Of a DNA stretch of 64,000 nt, positions 22,785-33,994 are shown piece by piece. Origin of the DNA: Powellomyces hirtus (Eukaryota > Chytridiomycota > Chytridiomycetes > Spizellomycetales > Powellomycetaceae). A program made the position numbers and the translations under genes. Within the stretch, counting starts at the first letter, position 1. Each line of letters starts with the position of its first letter. Where the stretch lies: positions 434,001 through 498,000 of the forward strand of contig JAHLKG010000005.1 in assembly GCA_025526995.1 (NCBI GenBank), read 5' to 3'. The notes beneath the pieces were generated by a model. The model did no database searches. It worked only from the letters and a program-made list of their open reading frames with translations, and was not told the DNA's origin.

Positions 22785-24435
22785 ATGGTTGGCGGCGGCC
22801 CTGCGCCCGGATACGAGGCCCCGAATTGGCACAAATATGTCGGCATTTCTTTGGCGCTGCTCTCGTCGGCATTCATTGGCTGCAGCTTTGTGATCAAGAA
22901 GAAGGGGCTGCTAAAGTCCGGGATGGGCGCCCGGCCGGGAGAGGGACATGCGTATCTGAAGAATTGGATGTGGTGGACCGGAATGGTCATGAGTATGTCA
23001 TCATTGCATTTTCTTCCGCATTCTTTCCCAGGATGCTAGGCTGACCCTGACGCCTCTTTTTCTACAGTGTTGGCCGGTGAAATACTCAATCTCGGAGCCT
23101 ACAGTTTCTCACCGGCGGTTCTCGTCACACCACTGGGAGCGCTATCAGTGGTGATCAGCGCCGCGCTTTCTTCCGCAATACTGAAGGAACACTTGTCGTT
23201 CGCGGCAAAGGTCGGCTGCGCGCACTGCGTGCTCGGTGCCACGATCCTTGTCCTCCACGCACCCGCAAGCAGCAGCACAACAACAATGGAGAGCTTCTTT
23301 GATCGCGTTGTCAATCCTGGTGAGCAAATAAACGGCACCCGGGGAATGTTTTGCATGTTTTTTGCGTGCGTGGCCGCCTTTGGCTCACACAGTCCGGCAT
23401 CCTTTTAGGGTTCCTCGTTTACGGCGGTCTGAATTTTCTCGCCGTTATTTTCCTCATCTTCTACCTCTCACCAAGACAAGGGCAAAAGCACCCTATCATC
23501 CCCATCGCAATCTGCTCCCTCGTTGGCGCATTCGTCGTCATCGCCACGCAAGGATTCGGGTCCGCGGTCGTCTACTCGATATCCACGCCAAGCGAACCGT
23601 CCCAGTTCAGAGAATGGAAACTGTGGATCCTTCTCGTATTTATCCTCGGCTGCGGCGTCCTGCAGATCAACTACCTCAACAAGGCTCTCAACATTTTCAG
23701 CACAGCGATTGTAACGCCTATTTATTACGTGTGCTTTACTGCTGCGACGCTGATTGGAAGTGCGATCCTCTTCCGATCCTTTGCGCTTGCCAATGCGGTC
23801 AGCGCGGCGAGTGTGGTGCTGGGCTTTCTCGTCATTGTAAGTGGTTGCCGACTCACTCTGCAGTACTTGTGCGTTTGGGCCACCCGGTAGGCTCATATGT
23901 GGGGTTTGATCTATTCCAGGTCGGCGGAGTATGTCTCCTCTTTGCCTTTTCCCGCCAAGAACGCCTCCGCGAAAAACTGCAAGCCGAGGGCTCCACCCAC
24001 CCCGACATTGACCTCGTCGAAGCCATCACCACCGACCACCCCGACAAACCCACCTCCTCGCTCGACGCCGCCCCGGTCCCCCGCCAGCTCCACGACCCGT
24101 TCCGCGCCTCGGCCTCCACCACCACCACCACCTCTGCATCCCTCTCCTCGGTCGTCAAACCCCCACTGACCAACGCCATCCTCGACGGCGGCGGCTACGA
24201 CCCGGCCCCCTTTGTCGCGGACAACGGCGACATCCATATCCGATCCACCGGCGCCCGCCCCCGCGTCGCCTCCTCCTCCGCATCCATCACCACGTCCACC
24301 TCGTCAGCGTCCTCCCACAACACAACACCATCCTCCTCCCTCCCCCGCCTCAATGCCACCATCCCCCCGCGGTTAAGCCTGAAAAGCGACCATTCACCCT
24401 GGTGGGCCACGGATCGGTCTGCGGATCGGCTGTAA
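22785..24435 (+). CDS. NIPA-family magnesium transporter
   Basis: Four exons (22785-22992, 23068-23319, 23409-23836, 23920-24435) join in frame and give 467 residues. I chose the ATG at 22785; the open frame upstream has no ATG. The NIPA fold shows as about nine hydrophobic segments. It opens with [20 protein letters not shown] and KKKGLL, then [20 protein letters not shown] and [29 protein letters not shown], and later [20 protein letters not shown] with YYVCFT. These blocks are typical of NIPA1/NIPA2 proteins, which move Mg2+ across plasma or endosomal membranes. The C-terminal 150 residues are a Ser/Thr/Pro-rich cytoplasmic tail, strongly C-biased in codon use, with no recognised domain. 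The family call is firm; the ion is inferred from the family. Confidence 0.92.
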
Positions 24436-25265
24436 AGAAAAAAACAATTACACAAGTTGGACAAGACACACCCTTTTTTCCTTTTGGTTTGCCACATCCC
24501 GCCCCCTCGCCCTCCCTCCCTCCCTCTGATACGATATCTCCTCCTCCTCCCCCTCTCAAAACTCTATATCTTTATGCAATGTCCGTATCTGTTGACCCCC
24601 GCTACGTTTACCTACGTAAATGTCCCACGTTGTAATCCCCCTGCCCCATTCCTGCAACTAGGAACTTTGAAACATATATATATATATTGGGATGCATCTA
24701 TTTCGGTCCGTCCCACCATGACTTGAGCAGAAATCCATCGGCAAAATACGATTCGTTCGCGACTCGCGACGACTGGGTTGGTTTAAACCCCGATGCGCGA
24801 CTACCACTACCAAACTTGCAAGCTGGCAACACGAGACGCGGTTTTGCGGAACACAAGATGGGACATGTGGGTGGGAAAAGAAAAAGAGTTCTGGAAGCTA
24901 GTAGTACGCCCATTTGGAGAGCCAGATTCTTTTAAATTTCTATGCACAACAAAATAATATTTTACAATTATACAAAAAAAAACAGGTGAACAGCTGCCCC
25001 TCGGTGGTTAGTTTGCTAAAGAAAAAGACCACCGAGGCGCGCGGGGGGGGGGGGGTGCGAGTGTGGCGTGCGTGCGTGTGTGTGTGTAGGGGGGGTTTAG
25101 GGTTTGCGCGATCCCGGCAGGATCGAAAACTGCAAGTGGAAGAGGTTTCTTGGAGGTGGGGCGGTTGGTTGAAACGCGAATGTCCATGTCGCTGTGTCGT
25201 TATGAGTGGAGGCGGGCGGGGGGGGAGGAAAAAGTTGGGAGGATTTTTTCGTCTTGTCATTTTCG
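24436..25265. other. Convergent 3' intergenic region with homopolymer tracts
   Basis: About 830 bp between convergent genes. Visible are C/T-rich runs near 24500-24560, a TATATATATA run near 24676-24687, a G run at about 25043-25056, and a GT run near 25071-25086. The G/GT tracts probably lie in the 3' region of the cyclin transcript. No gene was seen. Confidence 0.5.
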
Positions 25266-26501
25266 CTACACCTCCCAACTGGTCGCCATGGCCGACTCCT
25301 CCATCGCCGCCTTTTCGCGTTCCGGGACGGTTCTGACGCGGCGCAGGGGATCGTAGTCGGCGGCAAGTTGGTCGTTGGCGGCGACGCCGAGGGCGTGTTC
25401 CACGCGCGCTCGTTTGACAATCTGCGAGTGTTCTTGGCCGAGGACCTGCACGCTTCTGAGCCATTTTTCATAGTCTTCTCGGGTGACATGCAGTCGGCCG
25501 CCAACGCCGGTGAGAAACTCGCGTTCCATGGTGTTGATGTCGCGGAGGGGGAGGCCCGTCATGTTGGCCCATGTTTTGTTGGCAAAGCGATCGTCCGTGT
25601 GGTACTTTTGGGCCAGGATGAGGGACGAGACAAAGACTCGGAACTCGGAGCCTTCGCCGGTATGTGTGGATGGTATGGCGTTGCGGAGTCGTGTGACGTA
25701 GAGCAATGAGATGAGAATGTGCGGGAGGGTACAGGATGCGCGGGTGATGAGGTTGTGGACGGCTTTGACAAAGGAGGGATACCAGGCGGCAGTGCCTGGT
25801 GGTGAAACAAGGCCGTTTTCGTTGATGGTGGGGGAGACGGACGTGCCGGTGAATGAGGCGGTGGGGATGCTGGTGGTGGGTGATGGCGGGACGCTGGAAG
25901 GTGGGGATTGATAGGATATTCGATGCCATATCCGGTGGACGGCAAAGCAGACAAACTCGCTGGCATCGGCCGACAATTTCGATCCTTGGGGGGTAGTTGG
26001 GGTGGTGGGCATGGAGTTGGCGGCAGAGCTGCGCCCAGAGACGGACAGGTGAGCGGTGGATATGGGTGGTGGCCTCAGCGGCCCTGGTATTGACAGGCCA
26101 TCAAGGCGGCACCGAGCGCCGTTCTGTGGGTTCTGAGCATGAGGTGTTGCGGCGGCGGGGGTGACGAATGCGCCCGAGTCTGGGGGTCTTGGCGGCATGC
26201 CAAACCCATGTGTTGAGGGGAGTTGGAGCTGAGGGTGCAGTTGCTTCTGCTGTTGCTGGTGAAGGTGCTGGAGCTGAAGGTATTGCTGTTGCTGCAGCGA
26301 GAGTTGTTCTGGCGGTTGAGGGGAAGCCTCATGCCGCAATTGCACGGTGGTGGTCGTCTGAGCGGTTGATATCCGCGGAGGAAGCTTTCGAGGCGGCAGC
26401 GCACCGGGTCGTATATGCGGATGGCCGTCAGTGACGATGCGGACGGGGAGGGTTTGTTTGTTGAGTGCTCCGTTGAGAGATGATGGATCAGTAGAGTTCA
26501 T
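25266..26501 (-). CDS. PHO85-type (Pho80/Pcl-like) cyclin
   Basis: A single exon of 411 residues from the ATG at 26501. The N-terminal half is low-complexity: Pro-rich, with a Gln/Leu/His tract (LSLQQQQYLQLQHLHQQQQK) of the kind seen in fungal regulators. The cyclin box lies roughly at residues 245-360: FVKAVHNLITRASCTLPHIL, then GSEFRVFVSSLILAQKYHTD and NKTWANMTGLPLRDINTMER with EFL. The NKTW and MEREFL motifs are characteristic of Pcl/Pho80 cyclins. These bind the CDK Pho85 and act in phosphate, glycogen or polarity control; the specific output cannot be read from sequence. A short upstream frame overlaps the start codon and is listed separately. The C-terminal tail after the box is basic and polar. 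Confidence 0.88.
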   Translation of the reverse strand: MNSTDPSSLNGALNKQTLPVRIVTDGHPHIRPGALPPRKLPPRISTAQTTTTVQLRHEASPQPPEQLSLQQQQYLQLQHLHQQQQKQLHPQLQLPSTHGFGMPPRPPDSGAFVTPAAATPHAQNPQNGARCRLDGLSIPGPLRPPPISTAHLSVSGRSSAANSMPTTPTTPQGSKLSADASEFVCFAVHRIWHRISYQSPPSSVPPSPTTSIPTASFTGTSVSPTINENGLVSPPGTAAWYPSFVKAVHNLITRASCTLPHILISLLYVTRLRNAIPSTHTGEGSEFRVFVSSLILAQKYHTDDRFANKTWANMTGLPLRDINTMEREFLTGVGGRLHVTREDYEKWLRSVQVLGQEHSQIVKRARVEHALGVAANDQLAADYDPLRRVRTVPEREKAAMEESAMATSWEV

Positions 26502-26518
26502 GCCAGCGGAATGTCCAT
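26498..26518 (-). promoter_or_regulatory. Short upstream frame overlapping the cyclin start codon
   Basis: On the minus strand a six-codon frame (MDIPLA) begins at 26518. Its TGA shares bases with the cyclin ATG in an ATGA overlap at 26501-26498. If the mRNA starts upstream, ribosomes would meet this frame first, so reinitiation or leaky scanning would set cyclin output. It is seen directly; its use is inferred. Confidence 0.35.
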
Positions 26519-26887
26519 TTGACGCAGCACGATATTGGCGGGGGGGAAGGAGCAAAGAGAACAAAGGAGCGTCGAACGAACGACCAACGACGGTATTGTT
26601 TGTTTTGGCGGGGGGTTGCCGTTAGCTTTGCGCAAAAAGTTTTCTGGCTGGGTGCTGAGCTGGCTTTCTACTGTATCGATAGGTGGGAGCGCTTGCTGGG
26701 GCAGCTTGTTCAAGCGAGTTGTGCGACTGACGTGGGGGGGTGAGGGGGTTTGGAGGGGGAAGTGGCTGGGGGTGGGCGGGAGGAAAAGAAAGTAGAAAGG
26801 AAAGAAAGTTCTCTTGGGGCGGGCGGGTGGAGTCTTGAGAGGAGGGCTGCCACTATACTATACTACTTACTAACTATCGATACGGGA

Positions 26888-27220
26888 GTCACTTCACTCA
26901 CTCACTCACTCACTCAGGCAAAGGGGAGTCACTTCACTCACTCAGGCTGTGAGCCAAAAGGGGGTCCTCAGTCAGTCAGTCCGTCCGTCAGACAATTCAC
27001 ATTCACAAAAAGGTTAAACAAACTGCATATCGATACTAAGATTAGTCTGGGGGGGTGAATCCAATCCACTCCACGCCCATTCCTCATCCAATCCCATTCC
27101 TCAGCCATCAGCCATGGCCAGTGGGAATGATATCATCATCCCTCCACTCACTCACTCAGCCATGGCACTCTGCTAAATCAGAAGGCGGAGGTCACTCACT
27201 CACTTGGCTGAGGGCCCAAT
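26888..27220. repeat. CACT/CAGT simple-sequence cluster
   Basis: Tetranucleotide runs of CACT type (26892-26917, 26931-26942, 27146-27158, 27193-27202) alternate with CAGT/CCGT runs (26970-26990). The first run is flanked by a near-duplicated segment, GGAGTCACTTCACTCACTCA, that recurs at about 26924. This looks like slippage plus a local duplication. Confidence 0.8.
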
Positions 27221-27921
27221 GAGGCTGAGCCCTACATCAGCCCAGCCCTCCCGTGGGTTTCCGCCGCTGAAACCCATACAACCCCTAACTTGCGTTTACG
27301 TTTGCGGGGCCTCTGGGAACTGCGGCCTCGTCCCTAGAATCAGTATTGTAATTATTATATAAGCCGTCACGTGTCTGCACACGCAGTCCGAACTTGTCCG
27401 GAGATGCACCCAAGGACTGTGGGTGACGGAAAAGGGAACGCCTTCATCGGAACGGGGCGGCCGTCTAAGCTTGGCAGTACTTTCGAAAGAACGTGTGGGG
27501 CAATCCGCAGTGGGGCCGCGTGTATAGGAAGGTGACTTGCGTCTCTGCCATTTGACTCCATGCAAGTGGATGTTCTGCTTTCTCACAAGCGCTTTGTGTG
27601 CGACGCTTGGGGTCCCCTAACCTACCGTCCCAATGTTTGGGTGCCAAGTCGTTGGGTTTGTGGGCGCCACAGAGTGCGCCTGAGGAGTCACCACTGCCGT
27701 TCCGATTGGGTCCCAACTGCGACGGGGGAAAAAAAACCAAGAGCTTTTTGAAAAGGCGAGGACTGGGCGTGCATGAATAACAATGCACAGGAATCTGAGG
27801 AGATAGGTAGCATTTAAAGCGGGGCGATGGCAGAGCGATGGGGGGGTTTATATTCGGAAGAGAGGGCTCTTTCCAACAGTTTGCCATCTGCTCTGCCAGT
27901 GAGTAGCCTGGCAATCATATA

Positions 27922-28240
27922 TGTGACATATCTTTCGGGCCGAGCGGGAAGAGCACCATTCTCCTTGACTTGACAGCTGTCTGTTGACAACGTTGCGCAG
28001 GTCAAGGGAAGATTTTGTGTCATGCCACATCATATGAAACTGGCATGGAGTGATTTTAAGGCGTTGTGGACACGTCTTTAGGGCCGAGCGTGGGAGGGAC
28101 CATCTCCCCGACTTGACAGCTGTCTCTGGACGACGTTGCGTTCCATGTGATCTGAACGCTTCACTGGGAGAAGCACCGACGAAGGCCGGGAGAAGATGGA
28201 GAACTTTCTCGTGGCAAAGTCACTGTGACGTATCTTTCAC
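27922..28240. repeat. Diverged tandem repeat, about 143-159 bp period
   Basis: A block starting TGTGACATATCTTTC at about 27922 recurs in diverged form at about 28065, and its first part recurs again at about 28224. Within the first two copies a 60-bp core (27937-27997 and 28081-28140) shares GGGCCGAGCG, then ACTTGACAGCTGTCT, then ACGTTGCG. A perfect palindrome, GACAGCTGTC, is conserved in both copies at 27972 and 28115, spaced 143 bp. Coding is not apparent. Confidence 0.65.
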
Positions 28241-29157
28241 GACATCCAAACCGTTCGCCAAACGCTAGGCTACCAAATTGAGTAAATAGCACAACCTGTC
28301 AACGTGAGAGATCACCACCTCTGCTCCATTATGCACACCAGAACCGTTGGATGGGACGACAGCGACATCGTCGCAGAAGAGAGGAGGCTTGCGCGGCGTT
28401 GATGGAAAAGTCAAGAACCCCCCAGTCAAACAGTCAGCAGCACCATATTCAAAAGAGACCATTCTTTATATGGTTCCCTCCCACCGATCCGCGCCGCGTC
28501 TCGAGCGTCGAATTCCTCATCGTTGTCCCAAGACGGGCCAACGACAAGACCGTCCGGGATATCCGACGTGACCATGTCGCCCGACAGTGAGGTTTGTTTG
28601 GCTATGGGAATGGGATGCGGGGAGATTGAAGATCTTCTCCCCTCCTGCGCACATTAAAGGCTCTTGTTCACGGTTACTCGTGGGCTTGTCCGCTTCCGCA
28701 CATGCTCTTCAATGGCGCAAGAGCATAAACTTTTGACGTTCACGCAGACCAGTCAGGACATAGGAATATCTACAGCCGAAAGCGTAGCCCTGTTTGGAAG
28801 GATTCCTACTTCCAAGTTCCTTGGAGCGTGTTCAGTTCTGTTCAATCCGTTGACCATTTCGCCAAGATTTTGGCCAAAGTGTCACTCACAGAATTCAGGG
28901 ACTCAAACCTTGCCTGCTCCCAAAAACCAAGAGTTCTGCTTACCAGGAATCTGGTGCGCGGTAATTGATTTCGAACGTTTTGAAGGGGTTCTAGAACCTC
29001 GTACAATTGTGACTTTGTTGCAGATCATATATCACGTGTGCTTATGTTTCTCGATCAACAGAGTTCGTCTCGATCGATCTCGCGAGGTCCGTTTGGAAGG
29101 TTGTTCGCGTACACGAACCTGGGCCGAGAAAATTCAACAGTTGCAACTGTCGGCGCA

Positions 29158-32100
29158 ATGACGATACGGTCGCCATCAACAGACTCTGGCGGAACTGGAA
29201 CCTATGTGTATCTGGCTGATGGCGGCGAAATGGGGCGGCGGATGAAAGAATTTGACTGGTCGAAAACCTCGGTATAGCCTGTCAATGTTCGGCAATGTTT
29301 GCTGCAGTCTTTCGGAGAATCTGACTAAACGACCTTGACTGGTTTGCGGCTATTTGGTTTATATAGGTTGGTCCTCGGGAAAACTGGCCGCCTGCGTTGT
29401 CCACAACAGTCAACATGCTTTTGACCACAAGCTTTTCGTGCGGGCTGTTCTGGGGCCCCGACAGGTTGCTTTTCTATAATGACGGCTATTCGCAAATCCT
29501 TGGGCCACTACACCCAGAAGCTTTGGGACGGTCTGCACCTTTGGTGTGGGGGGAGGTCATCTGGCCAATGATTGAGGGAGATGTTCAACACGCTTTCGAT
29601 GGAATGGCTGCGAGCCAGCAAGGAAAACAATTTTTCTTCGCACGGCCAACTTACTTGATGGAGGCGTACTATCTATTTACGATATCTCCAGTACTGCTCA
29701 ACGATGAGGGGCACATTGAAGGTTGCTTGGTTTTGGCTATGGACGAAACTGCTCGCCTGCTTCATGAGCGACGGGAAGTCTGCTTGAGAAATCTGGGAGC
29801 GCGAGCTGGGAACATCTTGCCAATCAAAGGGGTATGGCCGCATCATCACAAATTCTGGTGTATTGTAGTATTGGGTTTCCGAGATATTCATTGATTTTTT
29901 GTGGTAGACTTGTGTAGCGGCAAGCGAAACATTCTCGCAAGCTGGGGCCGACATTCCATTTTCGCTGATGTATCTCATTGAAGGGCACAATGACCACAAG
30001 CACTGCGTCCTCGCATCGACCTCCGGCATCGACGAAAACCATCCCAAGGTCCCACTCAGCATCCCCATAAAGAGTGGCACGCCTACAGTCTGGGCAGTCG
30101 ATGAGGTTCTTCGAACGGGAGATGTCGTCGAGATATTTGACCTGATCAGTTGGAATCTTCCGGGTGGTGTATGGCCAGAAAACACAACTGAAGCTGTTGT
30201 TATACCCGTTTTCGGGATGAGGCAAGACATTATTGGTGTTTTGGTTTTGGGGATCAGCGCGAGGCGAAAGTTGGATCCGGCATACCGCAATTTCCACACG
30301 CTGGTCGGAAGGCAACTGTCGAGCAACTTGTCCATAGCACAGAGCGCCGAGGAAGAAAGATTCAAACGCGAAGAAATGGCCAAACTCGACCGGGCGAAAA
30401 CAACGTTCTTCAGGTATGTCAACTCAATAGGGATTCTCCATATAACTGGATGTCCACCTGACCTCATCATACCTATCATCAGTTCGGTGTCGCACGAATT
30501 GAGAACGCCATTGACGCTCATATTAGGTCCTATTGAACATCTTCTGCGAGAGAATGAGATTTCACAATCAGTGCGCGATGAACTGTCCGTGGTGAATCGA
30601 AATGCTCTACGCCTGTTGAAACTAGTGACCAACTTGCTGGACTTTTCCAGGGTAGGTATGTATGTGGCTTATTGAGGATGGAAGGATAGCGTCATATGGT
30701 TTTGCTAAACGGGTGCCCATCACAAACCTCTAATTTTGCAGAGGCTGGACGCATGCAGGCCATGTATCGACCTACGGATCTGGGCTTGATGGTGCAGGAT
30801 CTCTGTGCTGTATTTCGAAGTGCTATTCAGCGGGCAAACCTTGAACTCGTCGTGGACATCAAACCATCCCGCGAACGGGTCTACGTTGATGCGGACATGA
30901 TTGAGAAGATCATTTACAACCTGCTGAGCAATGCCCTCAAATGTACTTTTGAAGGGCGTATCTGCGTGCACTTTGAGATTGTGGACCAGAGCGCGAAGAT
31001 TCTCGTCAGCGACACGGGAGTGGGAATCCCAGAATCACAACTGAGCCATGTGTTCGAGCGGTTTCACCGGGTGGAGCAAGTATATAAGCGAAGTACCGAA
31101 GGAACGGGAATAGGGTTGGCTTTGACTATGGAGCTCGTCAAGCTTCATGGTGGTACCGTCAGGGTCGAGTCAACGCTCGTCCAGGGGTCCACCTTCACTG
31201 TAGAGATCCCGCTCGGGCGCGCCCACCTGCCTGACGATCGGATTGAGGAAAGTAGCGTCAACAACCGCGCGACGGGTAGCTTGGACCTCCAATTTCTCGA
31301 AGAACCTAAAGGCTGGCTACCAAACGGCGAAAAAGACACCTCGCCGCCGGCATTGACCATGCCAGCCAGCGATGTAGGGCGGAATGCCCCAAAACCCCAG
31401 GCTTGGTCTTCCATTGGGGCGGTGGATACCGCGGCGCCGCAGTCCTACATTCTAGTTTGTGATGACAATGCCGACCTGCTTTCCTTCATACAGTCCCTCC
31501 TCAGCCCTCACTGGCGCTGCAAAACCGCCAGGGATGGTCAGGAGGCACTGGAAATGTGCAAACGCCATCCGCCAGGTGGGCTCAGAAGAACGCTGATCTT
31601 AATTCCAAATCTCACACCGATGTACCCTAATCCCCGTTCTTTTTTCTCTTGCAAGGTTTGATTGTCAGCGATGTTTCCATGCCGGTATTGGACGGATTTG
31701 GTCTAATTTCCCGCATTAGAGCCATTGAGAGTCTGAAACTGACCCCGATCATCTTACTGAGCGCGCGTGCCGGTGAGGAAGCTCGCGTGGAGGGCCTCGA
31801 GCGCGGCGCAGATGATTACCTATCGAAACCGTTTGGAGCGAGAGAGCTCATTGCCCGGACCAGAATCCACCTCGAACTTGGAAGATTGCGGCGCGAGTTG
31901 GCACACATGGGCAGACTCTCACCGGTTGGTATCTACAGGAGCAATCGCGAGGGAGTCGTGCTGTACAGGTCGCAACGTATGTGCGAGATTAGCGGAGGAC
32001 AAGCAGATGATGCTGGGATGGCCTGCGTGCACCCGGACGATATGGCAATGGTGAAACGCGTTTGGGAAGAAAGTCTTGCCTCGGGACAATCGGGGAAGGC

Positions 32101-33795
32101 AGAATTTCGCTTTCTGAGACCTGACGGATCGGTCATCTGGTGTATATCACAATGGATTCCAGAGACTGATGAAGACGGGGTCGTTATCGGGTTCGTGGGC
32201 GCCACAACCGACATAACGGAGCGCGTAGAGCTGCAAGCGAAACAACTGGCCGAAGCGGAAGAGAACCGAAAGTCGCAGGAGATGTTCATCGATATGATTT
32301 CGCACGAAATCCGGAATCCGCTTTCGGGCGTTTTGTAAGAACGCACGGCAGTGATGGGGGTGCCGAGCTCATGTACTCCATGTTAACGCTTATAATTTGG
32401 TAGGGGCAACGTCGACCTCCTTCGCGCATCTATCTCGGCGCGAAAAGCATTTGCTGAAAAACTCGCTTCTGATACATCGAACAAATACTGGGAGTCCATC
32501 CTCAAGCACGCTTACAAGCAAATCGCGGTGGATGAAGAAAGTTTGGACGCCATTGAGAGCTGTGCACAGCATCAACGAGTCATCACCGATGACGTGCTCA
32601 ATCTTAGCAAGCTCAAGAGTGGAACATTTGTTAGGGCGAGAGAACCGTTTCAGCCCGTGAAATGCGTTAAGGCGGCGATCAACATGTTCAAAGCGCAAAT
32701 GCAGCAAAAGCTTATCGACTTTAGCTTGAGTGTGCAGTGGGAGGACGAGAAAGTTTATGGAGATCCGGAACGATTGAACCAAGTACTCATAAATTTACTG
32801 GGTAACGCAGTGAAGTTTACTGAGAAGCGGGATGTGCGGAGGATCGATGTCACTGTGAAACCGGTCCCCGGAGATGGCCATTTCACCAATCTCTGCATTG
32901 CGGTGTCGGACACGGGAATTGGGATGTCTGCAGAAGCGCAGAGCAAACTTTTTGAAAGGTTCTCACAGGCCACTATCCGGACGCATCGCGAATATGGCGG
33001 GACCGGCTTGGGTCTGCACATCTCGAAGCAGATGGTCCATGTCATGGGCGGAGACATCACAGTGGAATCCGAGCTTGGCAAAGGCACAACCTTCTCCGTC
33101 TTCATACCCGTCATTCGCGACACGACCGCCGTTAAAGAAGTTGAAACAGCACGGAAACCTGACGCAGATCGGCCATTGATTCCTGTGAAGACGAGCGAAC
33201 CGATCTTGAAGAACGTGAACAGTCGGAAGGTAGATGGGACCGGAATATCAGTGCTGATTGTTGAAGACAACCGAATCAATCAGCGAGTGTTGAAGCGGCA
33301 GCTGGATCGTGTGGGCTTTACAACCTTGTTGGCAGATAACGGTCAAGAAGCCCTGGATATTTTCAAAGGAGGAAACAAAATAGATATTGTTCTCATGGAT
33401 ATTGAGGTATTTGCTGATATGTGCTTTGCAAGTCGGTTGAACGCCCCCGCATTAAATTGAAATGCAGATGCCGGTGATGGGAGGCCTTGAATCAACACGG
33501 AAAATGCGCAATTATGAATCCAATCTTCGGGATTCTCAATCATTACTATCACCGCCGTCTCTCATGCCCATAATAGGTAACTCGGAACTCGGCCTGGTTT
33601 ATTACATCAAGCGCTTACACGTGTGTCATTCCAGGATTGAGCGGCAACGCCCGCAGCGAGCATCGAGAACAAGCCATTGAGGCTGGGATGAATGAATACC
33701 TCGTCAAACCATACAGCGCAGACGTACTGACGAATCTGATCGTCGAATGGGTCAACAAAACAACCAGAAAGCGTTCCCACGATGAGACTCTTTAG
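29158..33795 (+). CDS. Dual hybrid histidine kinase (PAS-GAF-HK-REC-PAS-HK-REC)
   Basis: Nine exons (29158-29271, 29367-29831, 29908-30413, 30483-30651, 30744-31575, 31656-32334, 32404-33406, 33468-33576, 33635-33795) keep frame and give about 1345 residues. Order: a PAS-like sensor (FSCGLFWGPDRLLFYNDGY), a GAF-like region (CVAASETFSQAGADIPFSLM), HisKA 1 with SVSHELRTP, an ATPase with NLLSNALKC, DTGVGIP and GTGIGLAL, receiver 1 (CDDNADL, Asp in VSDVSMP, Lys in LSKPF), a PAS/PAC module, HisKA 2 with DMISHEIRNP, ATPase 2 with NLLGNAVKFTE, DTGIGMS and GTGLGLHI, and receiver 2 (VEDNRIN, Asp in LMDIEMP, Lys in LVKPY). Every catalytic and phospho-accepting residue I can check is present in both units. 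No membrane segment is seen, so it is probably a cytosolic stress or redox/light-type sensor; the signal is unknown. The start is uncertain: an in-frame ATG at 29044 would add 38 residues. Confidence 0.9.
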
Positions 33796-33994
33796 TAGAG
33801 ACATTTACCCCCCTACCCTTTAGATTAGAACAATTTTGGACTTTTCCAATATATCACATATTTTTGTACCGATTCCCGGGATTGTGGAGCAAGTATTCGT
33901 GGCCCTAGTACTTGGAGCCACCAACACCGCGGCGAAGGAGAACGCACTTGCGTTTTGCGAGATCGCTGTCTCGTCGGAGCATTCCTTCCAAATA

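Larger units (their letters stand above)
26519..29157. other. Gene-poor 2.6 kb divergent region
   Basis: The region between the divergent cyclin and histidine-kinase genes. It holds the CACT-type simple repeats (26888-27220) and a diverged tandem repeat (27922-28240), listed separately, plus single CACGTG sites at about 27366 and 29033. A plus-strand open frame at 28664-29161 has no recognisable protein character and was not called. Otherwise nothing is seen; a non-coding RNA cannot be excluded. Confidence 0.5.

Noticed and set aside
25085..25110. Telomere-like TTTAGGG pair
   Set aside because: Fewer than two full units in a G/GT-rich 3' region. No array and no chromosome end.
26888..27220. 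Regularly spaced repeats resembling a CRISPR array
   Set aside because: The repeats are tetranucleotide slippage runs without unique spacers of constant length, in a eukaryotic gene context.
28664..29161. Plus-strand frame of 165 codons before the histidine kinase
   Set aside because: No recognisable domain, Cys- and Ser-rich random composition, and it runs past the kinase start in another frame.
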